Below are positions 5,553 to 10,659 of a stretch of 29,763 nucleotides of DNA, piece after piece. Source of the DNA: a virus. How positions within the stretch are numbered: position 1 is the stretch's first letter; every line of letters starts with the position of its first letter. Both the position numbers and the translations under genes were made by a program. Location of the stretch: IMG/VR virus record IMGVR_UViG_3300042390_000185, positions 1 through 29,763 of that record; one strand, written 5' to 3'. The notes beneath the pieces are model-generated. The model ran no database searches, was not told the origin of the DNA, and saw only the letters and a list, made by a program, of their open reading frames with translations.

Positions 5553-5769
5553 ATACTCCAATGCTTTCGTTTAGCTTTTTAATTTCTTGAGGATTGGTAA
5601 TACGAGTACACATATGCAATGGGAATTTCTTAATCAATCTTGTATTAGTTTTCAAATAAATTTCCCCCTGATATTGAGCAGTTGCTCTGCCATAAATGAG
5701 TTCATTGTACCATTCGTTCCATACGGAATACCATTCGTTTTTTTCAATCCATGGGTTAAAGTTTTCCAT
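5533..5769 (-). CDS. Hypothetical protein, 78 aa
   Basis: The product is rich in Trp (MENFNPWIEKNEWYSVWNEW) and basic in its C-terminal half. I chose the ATG at 5769 because it overlaps the preceding gene by only 14 bp; an upstream in-frame ATG at 5817 would overlap by 62 bp through a conserved C-terminus. It overlaps the RusA-like gene by 20 bp. I do not recognise the family. Confidence 0.65.
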   Translation of the reverse strand: MENFNPWIEKNEWYSVWNEWYNELIYGRATAQYQGEIYLKTNTRLIKKFPLHMCTRITNPQEIKKLNESIGVYESHQN

Positions 5770-6058
5770 AGCCCAAGTCCTCCTTAACTTGCTCTTGGTG
5801 CTGATGTCTTTTTTCATAAATGTTCCCTCTTGTAGCTTGGTATTCAGATTGTATCTTTCTCCGCACTCTTGAGATTGTATCTATTGATGAAATCTGCTTG
5901 TCATCAATGAGATTAAGTAATCTGCTCCCAGTTATTGCCATGCAATCAGTATTCTCATATTGTAGCCATATGTAGGCACTTAGCTGAGTATCTGAATCTC
6001 GTAATTTGGGGTGCTTAATCAATGCGTTAAGTACATATCCTTGTAGTGTCTTATTCAT
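5756..6058 (-). CDS. Conserved phage protein, probable DNA-binding, 100 aa
   Basis: The sequence has helices LQGYVLNALIKHPKLRDSD and LLNLIDDKQISSIDTISRVRRKIQ followed by RGNIYEKRHQHQEQVKEDLG. This layout is common in small phage proteins near RusA genes and suggests a winged-helix or HTH-like fold. The evidence is only pattern-level. It overlaps the 95-aa gene by 8 bp. Confidence 0.65.
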   Translation of the reverse strand: MNKTLQGYVLNALIKHPKLRDSDTQLSAYIWLQYENTDCMAITGSRLLNLIDDKQISSIDTISRVRRKIQSEYQATRGNIYEKRHQHQEQVKEDLGYGKL

Positions 6059-6338
6059 AGTCTACCTCCATAGCTGGGAATCCAAGTGATGCGTATTTCC
6101 AATAGGCTGATGCATCATCCAAAAAGTATTTCGTTAATTGGTTGTAGTCTATTTCCCCTATTGGGAACAATTTAGCTTTTATAAAATCAGTAACCCATTC
6201 GAGTACTGGTCCATGATGGTAATTCAGTTGCAGAATCATTTTCTGAAACTTGTGGCGGTAGTCTTCATTGGTGGCAATCTTATAAGCTATGTCATAAGTC
6301 TCCTGATTAGTCCAATTTTTTGCGTAGTATTTTTCCAT
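6051..6338 (-). CDS. Hypothetical protein, 95 aa
   Basis: This is the first gene after the promoter at 6359-6389. The ATG at 6338, 20 bp below the -7 box and preceded by AATAAGAAAAAAA, is the likely start; a longer frame from 6380 would begin inside the promoter. The protein is helical with many aromatic residues (LNYHHGPVLEWVTDFIKAKLFP). I do not recognise it. Confidence 0.7.
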   Translation of the reverse strand: MEKYYAKNWTNQETYDIAYKIATNEDYRHKFQKMILQLNYHHGPVLEWVTDFIKAKLFPIGEIDYNQLTKYFLDDASAYWKYASLGFPAMEVDYE

Positions 6339-6358
6339 TTTTTTTCTTATTGTGTCCA

Positions 6359-6389
6359 CAAAGATATATATTAATTTCATATTTGCAAA
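6359..6389 (-). promoter_or_regulatory. Bacteroidota-type promoter
   Basis: On the minus strand TTTGC (6389-6385) is followed by 18 bp and TATCTTTG (6366-6359), a near-perfect match to the Bacteroidota consensus. It stands in the gap between the 245-aa and 95-aa genes and should drive the RusA/sigma cluster. Confidence 0.8.
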
Positions 6390-6407
6390 ACAAAATAATA
6401 TTTATTT

Positions 6408-7145
6408 TTAAAACATTAATTCTAAGTACTCTGACCGTAACATTCGTTTATTATTTATGACCACATATTTAGTACCATCCCATTCATCTCCAATGTACTT
6501 GCAACCTTGGTCCTTCCATAAGTTTTCAAAATCCTTTACAATTGAATTAAATCTTTCTTTTTGTTTTGTCTCCCAATCATTAGCAGCTGGAATATCTGCC
6601 TCTTGAGATAGCTTACTTTTTTCGGATACTTCTTTAAGGAGGGATATAGTCTTATCTGAATATTGCATATTATTTTTAGTTACAACATGAGATTTTAAAT
6701 TCTCGTTAATAAATGCCTCCCCTCTCTCTGCTATATAAACTTTAAGCCAATCAATGAAGACATCAGGTGTTAACCTAAAGAAATTTATTTTAAATGGCTT
6801 ACCATCGATTATATCGACTCTATTCTTATAAATACCTTTGATGCATTGGCTTTTAAAAAGACCAAAGTCCAAACCATTAAGATTGTAACCAATGTCCATT
6901 ATTTGTTCAGCCAAGATGATTATATCATTCTCGGAATAAGTTTCTCGATAGTAATCGAAGACATCCATCGTTGCTGCATGAATGATGGTCCTTACCTGAT
7001 TCAAGTCATTTTCTTTTCGCATTACTGCGATGGACTTGGTATCATTAATTACCTTAACTATTTCCGTTAAGGAGTGAATTGAAGTCTCGGGTAAGAATTT
7101 CTTCTCTGACTGACTTGTTGTTGCTAAGTACTGATTGTTTTCCAT
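6408..7145 (-). CDS. Conserved phage protein of unknown function, 245 aa
   Basis: The N-terminal 30 residues are rich in Ser, Thr and Gln. The middle (DVFDYYRETYSENDIIILAEQ, then NGLDFGLFKSQCIKGIYKN) is helical, and the C-terminal ~60 residues form a charged helix ending in VVINNKRMLRSEYLELMF. Similar proteins follow replication-type genes in Bacteroidota phages; a helicase-loader-like role would fit the context but no motif shows it. It overlaps the upstream gene by 92 bp. Confidence 0.7.
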   Translation of the reverse strand: MENNQYLATTSQSEKKFLPETSIHSLTEIVKVINDTKSIAVMRKENDLNQVRTIIHAATMDVFDYYRETYSENDIIILAEQIMDIGYNLNGLDFGLFKSQCIKGIYKNRVDIIDGKPFKINFFRLTPDVFIDWLKVYIAERGEAFINENLKSHVVTKNNMQYSDKTISLLKEVSEKSKLSQEADIPAANDWETKQKERFNSIVKDFENLWKDQGCKYIGDEWDGTKYVVINNKRMLRSEYLELMF

Positions 7146-7722
7146 TGTTATTTTTTAATTCAAATATACCTTGATATCCATTAGCAATCGATTCGTTAAG
7201 AATTTCTATTGCTACTTGTTCATTTTTATTGCTCAATTTCCATAACTTAGCTTTAAGTGCATCTACTGACTCAGGGAGTACTGGTACTTTCTTTGCTTTT
7301 CTAAATTTAAGAAACTCTTCAAATTTTACCTCCAAAGGGGTTTTAGGGGTATCCCCTATAATATCCTTTTCTTTATTATTATCCTTTTCTTTATCCTTAT
7401 CACTATCTTTATCCTTATCGGTATTTTTGGTATTTTTATTTATACCAATTTTACCACTCGTATTTTTGGTATTATTTTTATTCCAACGTTTACCAATATT
7501 TTCTTTATTTCTATCACATACATTTTCATACTTAATTCTATTCCTATCAATGCTTTGCCTGATTGGAATAAATACAATTTTAAGTAATCCTTCTAAATCA
7601 GGCAATATATTTGTTTGTTCATATTCAAATATTGCCTTGATTAATTGACCAGCTTGTTCATTTGAAAGTGTATCAAACACTTCCTTAAGTTCAGTAAATA
7701 AAATTAATGTTTTCTTTGTCAT
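7054..7722 (-). CDS. Phage replication-type protein (DUF6291-like N-terminus), 222 aa
   Basis: The N-terminal domain (LFTELKEVFDTLSNEQAGQL, then IKAIFEYEQTNILPDLEG) resembles the DUF6291-type domain found in phage replication proteins. Residues 100-120 are a Lys/Asp repeat (TDKDKDSDKDKEKDNNKEKD) that separates it from a helical C-terminal domain (PLEVKFEEFLKFRKAKK). The layout suggests a replication initiator or loader. The ATG at 7722 matches the start of the conserved domain; an in-frame ATG at 7770 would add 16 residues encoded by the structured leader. Its start codon lies in GCAACATGA, which can pair with an upstream leader segment. Confidence 0.75.
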   Translation of the reverse strand: MTKKTLILFTELKEVFDTLSNEQAGQLIKAIFEYEQTNILPDLEGLLKIVFIPIRQSIDRNRIKYENVCDRNKENIGKRWNKNNTKNTSGKIGINKNTKNTDKDKDSDKDKEKDNNKEKDIIGDTPKTPLEVKFEEFLKFRKAKKVPVLPESVDALKAKLWKLSNKNEQVAIEILNESIANGYQGIFELKNNNGKQSVLSNNKSVREEILTRDFNSLLNGNS

Positions 7723-7741
7723 GTTGCTTTGTTTTTTTAAA

Positions 7742-7835
7742 ATAGATAGGAGGCGAAGAAATTGCAACATGACTTATCTCGGTTTGAGATTTATGCCCCC
7801 TATCTATAAATGTCTTTATTTGTATCATGTTGCAA
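7742..7835 (-). promoter_or_regulatory. Structured 5' leader able to form a pseudoknot or mask the start codon
   Basis: In minus-strand RNA order: B' UUGCAACAUGA (7835-7825), A' AUAGAUAGGGGGC (7807-7795), a hairpin AUCUC/GAGAU (7790-7776), B UCAUGUUGCAA (7772-7762), A GCCUCCUAUCUAU (7754-7742). B' pairs with B (11 bp) and A' with A (13 bp, one G-U), and the two stems cross, giving an H-type pseudoknot. B can also pair with GCAACAUGA at 7727-7719, which contains the start codon of the 222-aa gene. A 45-aa ORF (7691-7828) also runs through the leader. Regulation by structure is inferred. Confidence 0.6.
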
Positions 7836-7838
7836 CTA

Positions 7839-7870
7839 CAAATATAATATTAATTTTTAGATTTTGACAA
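7839..7870 (-). promoter_or_regulatory. Probable Bacteroidota-type promoter before the structured leader
   Basis: TATATTTG (7846-7839, minus strand) is preceded by TTG 21 bp upstream (7870-7868). Transcription would start near 7832, just at the first leader repeat, giving a leader of about 110 nt before the ATG at 7722. The spacing is at the long end for this promoter class. Confidence 0.55.
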
Positions 7871-8269
7871 TTTTAAATAAGTTGCCGTTGGATTAAATTT
7901 AGCAGCTGGAATTACCTCCCCATCCTCAGTCATCATAATCATGTCATTGGACTTATAGGCAATTTGAGATTTTTGCTCGATAGTTTTCAATTCTGCATTC
8001 TTGGTTACCCAATCAGGTATATGGTCATAAGAATATCTACCTCCTCCATCTATTACATCTATATGGTAGCCATTATAGTCTTGCTTATTGTATTTTAAAG
8101 CCTCGCTAATCAATTGTGATTTGATTTGCTTATCAACCCCTTCCAAGGTGTCAGAAAGTGTCTTAATCGCAATTTTAAGGTCTATTGGATTTAAGTCGCC
8201 ATTTTCCGTTGCCATTACCATCTCCATCAATGTGTCAACGATTCTTTCGGTTGTTAGTTTCGTATCCAT
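7850..8269 (-). CDS. Conserved phage protein, 139 aa
   Basis: The N-terminal half is helical; the C-terminal half contains YHIDVIDGGGRYSYDHIPDW and a segment ending AKFNPTATYLKLSKSK. Proteins with this HIDVIDGGGRYSYDHIPxW stretch are common beside SSB-like genes in Bacteroidota phages. Their function is unknown to me. Its ATG shares one base with the stop of the SSB-like gene, so the two are probably translated together. Confidence 0.75.
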   Translation of the reverse strand: MDTKLTTERIVDTLMEMVMATENGDLNPIDLKIAIKTLSDTLEGVDKQIKSQLISEALKYNKQDYNGYHIDVIDGGGRYSYDHIPDWVTKNAELKTIEQKSQIAYKSNDMIMMTEDGEVIPAAKFNPTATYLKLSKSKN

Positions 8270-8766
8270 CAGAATGGTAAATCATCAGGTCCATCAATAG
8301 CACCAGCATATAGCGGTTGCTTAACTTTCTTTTCGTAATTAGCGGATTGCAATTCGTACATAATATCCTTGCCGTTCATTACATAGTCCTCAAAAAATTT
8401 GGAATATTTTACAATCTCCTCAAGTTTGATAATGCCATTAATAACTAAATCAGTTGATGCCTTAAGTACACTCATTCGTGCTATCCTAAGTTCTCTCTCG
8501 GGGTCTGCTGGTTTAGATTGGAATGATGGCTTTGCCATTTCTACAGGTTTAATGCGATAGAATGTTGTGCCGTTGTAGTCCTTGCCTTCAATGTTGTAAG
8601 TGCATTCTTTGTTGGCAATGAATTTAGATTGTTCTTGAGTCTTGCTCATGTACTCTCCAGTGTCCCCATTTTCCATGTGGATTTCAAATTTGTAGAAAAG
8701 TCCGTATTGGGGACTATTCCATGTACCGTTTCCGATAATTTGTGTTACTTTGCTATTTTTTTCCAT
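8269..8766 (-). CDS. Single-stranded DNA-binding-like protein, 165 aa
   Basis: The N-terminal ~75 residues have the strand pattern of an OB fold (TQIIGNGTWNSPQYGLFYKF). The C-terminus is the acidic tip GPDDLPF, as in SSB proteins, where it docks partner proteins. A Pro/Lys linker joins the two. It would coat ssDNA during phage replication. Neighbours are the HTH protein (22-bp overlap) and the conserved 139-aa protein. The call rests on the tip and fold pattern, not on a full family match. Confidence 0.65.
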   Translation of the reverse strand: MEKNSKVTQIIGNGTWNSPQYGLFYKFEIHMENGDTGEYMSKTQEQSKFIANKECTYNIEGKDYNGTTFYRIKPVEMAKPSFQSKPADPERELRIARMSVLKASTDLVINGIIKLEEIVKYSKFFEDYVMNGKDIMYELQSANYEKKVKQPLYAGAIDGPDDLPF

Positions 8767-8951
8767 TTTATTGTATTTTGCAGTTGATAATTCATTTTAC
8801 TTATAAGTTCAATTTCTTTCTCTAAAGATAAATCTCCTCTGTGGTGCTTAAATCTCCACGATGCGATAGTGTTATAAGGGGACTTTAACTTCTCTGCCAA
8901 AGTCCCGTTGTCTAATTTGAAAATTTCGTTAAGTGCTTCTCTGTTTGTCAT
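8745..8951 (-). CDS. Small HTH DNA-binding protein, 68 aa
   Basis: The sequence NGTLAEKLKSPYNTIASWRF, followed by KHHRGDLSLEKEIELISKMN, fits a Cro/repressor-like helix-turn-helix with an adjoining helix. The true start is the ATG at 8951, because the longer frame from 8984 would start within the promoter. Only 4 bp separate the -7 box from this ATG, so the mRNA may be leaderless. It could regulate the early promoters or act with SSB in replication; neither is shown. Confidence 0.7.
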   Translation of the reverse strand: MTNREALNEIFKLDNGTLAEKLKSPYNTIASWRFKHHRGDLSLEKEIELISKMNYQLQNTIKWKKIAK

Positions 8952-8955
8952 AGTG

Positions 8956-8984
8956 CAAAGATAGTTTGTTTTTGCAAATTGCAA
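8956..8984 (-). promoter_or_regulatory. Bacteroidota-type promoter (possibly leaderless mRNA)
   Basis: On the minus strand ATTGC (from 8985) is followed by 17 bp and TATCTTTG (8963-8956). The ATG of the HTH gene begins at 8951. With the usual start distance the transcript would begin on or next to the start codon. Confidence 0.75.
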
Positions 8985-8986
8985 TA

Positions 8987-9241
8987 CTAAAACTTTAGCA
9001 TATTAATTACTGATGAGTAGGCTGCCTCAACCTCTTCCTTGCTGCATTCAATAGCATCTTCATCGTACCATACACTTAGTAATGGATTCATATCAATGCT
9101 CTCATGCCCTTCATTAACCGTAATCCTGATACCTTTGTCTGCGGAGTAATAATGCACATAAGTAAATTTTCTCCACTTAAAACTTAGCGGAAACTCAATG
9201 TTAACCGATTCTTCTGTTGTTACTTTTCTAATTAATTCCAT
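8987..9241 (-). CDS. Hypothetical protein, 84 aa
   Basis: This is the first gene of the early arm. The ATG at 9241 lies 23 bp below the -7 box of the promoter at 9265-9296, while a longer frame (from 9319) would cover the promoter. The product is acidic, with a middle part rich in aromatic and beta-forming residues (FKWRKFTYVHYYSADKGIRI). I do not recognise it; early small acidic phage proteins often act on host proteins, but nothing here shows that. Confidence 0.65.
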   Translation of the reverse strand: MELIRKVTTEESVNIEFPLSFKWRKFTYVHYYSADKGIRITVNEGHESIDMNPLLSVWYDEDAIECSKEEVEAAYSSVINMLKF

Positions 9242-9264
9242 ATTTTTATATTTTTTAAAGTAGG

Positions 9265-9296
9265 CAAATCTACAACCTTTATTGCAAATTGCCAAA
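9265..9296 (-). promoter_or_regulatory. Bacteroidota-type promoter for the early arm
   Basis: On the minus strand TTTG (9296-9293) is followed by 20 bp and TAGATTTG (9272-9265), matching TTTG / TAnnTTTG. It is the first promoter after the lysis genes and starts the replication region. Confidence 0.75.
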
Positions 9297-9330
9297 ATGA
9301 AATAAAAATAATCAAACATAATTTATAAGT

Positions 9331-9345
9331 GCTTGATATTCAAGC
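9331..9345 (-). terminator. Hairpin after the amidase gene (possible weak terminator)
   Basis: GCTTGATATTCAAGC is a perfect 6-bp inverted repeat with a 3-nt loop, 9 bp after the amidase stop. The following minus-strand sequence is T-rich but lacks an immediate T run, so termination is uncertain; an operator is an alternative. Confidence 0.4.
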
Positions 9346-9353
9346 CCATTATT

Positions 9354-9968
9354 TTACAATGTCTTTAACATTTTAATTAATTTGGGATGAGGATAGACAT
9401 CAGATTTGTCTTTTCTAACTGAATTATGGGTATACAATCCGTTCTCTCCTTTCAAGGCTCTTTCGGTTATGTCCCAAATGTCCTCTTTGTAACTGATATC
9501 TATTTTGTATTTATCCTCCCATAGGAGCAATATCTCTCGTAGGCTATCTATTTGCCCATCGGTATAGTTTTCGTACGCTATATGCCCTTTAAATGGCTTC
9601 TCAAGGATACATATGTCGGTTACTTCCTTGTTAACATAGTTATAATATTTGCCATCCTTCTCGGTTAGGTAGCCCCAGTTACATATTTCTACTCCTATGC
9701 TTAACTTGTCAAGGTTCTTATATGGTAACGGACTAAAGTTTTTCGGTGCTAACCCAAGATGGTATGCCCAATGCTTAGAATTGAATCCTTGCACCATCGT
9801 ACCATCTCTACCGATGACAATGCAAGTAGCAACATGAACTGGAGTTCTTTGCCAATCGCTGAATACATTTTCTGCTAATGGTCCTCCAGCGGTATGATGG
9901 AGATAAATTTGAGTTTTCTTCTCCTCTACGGGATAGTAGTTATTGAACTTTATTTGCCGTAATTTCAT
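9354..9968 (-). CDS. N-acetylmuramoyl-L-alanine amidase (endolysin)
   Basis: The 204-aa protein is an Amidase_2-type enzyme that cleaves the bond between muramic acid and the peptide of peptidoglycan to lyse the host. It shows IYLHHTAGG (first zinc ligand region), NSKHWAYHLG, the conserved LSIGVEICNWG and the C-terminal YTHNSVRKDKSDVYPHPKL with the last ligands. There is no signal peptide, so release would need a holin; two small membrane-protein genes lie just upstream. The ATG at 9968 is preferred to a GTG at 10019. It overlaps the 59-aa membrane protein gene by 29 bp. Confidence 0.93.
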   Translation of the reverse strand: MKLRQIKFNNYYPVEEKKTQIYLHHTAGGPLAENVFSDWQRTPVHVATCIVIGRDGTMVQGFNSKHWAYHLGLAPKNFSPLPYKNLDKLSIGVEICNWGYLTEKDGKYYNYVNKEVTDICILEKPFKGHIAYENYTDGQIDSLREILLLWEDKYKIDISYKEDIWDITERALKGENGLYTHNSVRKDKSDVYPHPKLIKMLKTL

Positions 9969-10119
9969 CTTTGCTAAAAAATAAAACCATTGCTCCTCCG
10001 ATGAATGTTCCGCAGTCACTTAATGATGCCTTGCCTAACCATACCAATATTAATGAGATTAACATTAGTCCTAATCCAAGACATGATGTCTTCCAATTTT
10101 CAAAAACTCTATGATACAT
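9940..10119 (-). CDS. Small membrane protein, possible holin component, 59 aa
   Basis: The ORF lies between the holin-like gene and the amidase. It has a transmembrane segment at about 13-29 (CLGLGLMLISLILVWLG), a GKASL turn, a second weaker hydrophobic segment (TFIGGAMVLFF, about 38-48) and a charged tail. Similar two-segment proteins precede endolysins in Bacteroidota phages. It overlaps the amidase start by 29 bp and the upstream gene by 11 bp. A holin or antiholin role is inferred from size and position. Confidence 0.65.
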   Translation of the reverse strand: MYHRVFENWKTSCLGLGLMLISLILVWLGKASLSDCGTFIGGAMVLFFSKDEITANKVQ

Positions 10120-10318
10120 TATCCTTGTCCTTTAAATTGACTAAATTTCTTTTGCCATTAATATACTTCTTATATTCGTTAAGAGTTCTTGCTACGGTGT
10201 AGATTATCGTTGCCAAAAACAAAATGGTCTGCAAAACAATATTCAACTCAGCGTTATTAATAGTTATAAAACAAAGGACATTTGCTCCAAGAACCTTCAG
10301 GTCTTCTATCTCAATCAT
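10109..10318 (-). CDS. Holin-like membrane protein, 69 aa
   Basis: A hydrophobic first half (LKVLGANVLCFITI) and a clear transmembrane helix (NIVLQTILFLATIIYTVA, about 26-43) are followed by a basic tail (YKKYINGKRNLVNLKDK). Size, topology and position before the amidase suggest a holin that permeabilises the inner membrane. It overlaps the upstream gene by 4 bp (ATGA). Confidence 0.65.
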   Translation of the reverse strand: MIEIEDLKVLGANVLCFITINNAELNIVLQTILFLATIIYTVARTLNEYKKYINGKRNLVNLKDKDNVS

Positions 10319-10656
10319 AACGTAATGACCTCAATATTTTCTTCCCCGTAGATTGGAGTCAAAGTCCCTACCACAAATTCAATAAGCATTACTTCTGCTG
10401 CCTCTGTTTCATACCTTGTTACGTCTAAACTGCCTGACATTGTTGTATTGAAATCTGCTACGTTTGGAATTGATACTTTGCCATCAATGATAGCTTGTTC
10501 GTTTTGATACAATAGAGTAGCTACTTGAGATGGGATAGTTCCATCCTTTTGACTCTTGTTATCAGTATACGCTTCTGCTATTACTAATACACTTCCAATT
10601 CCAACTATCATTCCGCTGGATAGATTTACTTCTGCGTTTATTTTTACTACTTTCAT
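10315..10656 (-). CDS. Hypothetical protein after the tail fibre, 113 aa
   Basis: A mostly beta-type acidic protein (EVNLSSGMIVGIGSVLVIAE) that begins 3 bp after the fibre gene stop. Its position between the fibre and the lysis genes suggests a fibre accessory or virion protein. I do not recognise the family. Confidence 0.6.
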   Translation of the reverse strand: MKVVKINAEVNLSSGMIVGIGSVLVIAEAYTDNKSQKDGTIPSQVATLLYQNEQAIIDGKVSIPNVADFNTTMSGSLDVTRYETEAAEVMLIEFVVGTLTPIYGEENIEVITL

Positions 10657-10659
10657 ATT

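Noticed and set aside
7229-7648. 139-aa plus-strand ORF with Leu/Ser repeats
   Set aside because: It is the antisense of the Lys/Asp repeat in the 222-aa gene.
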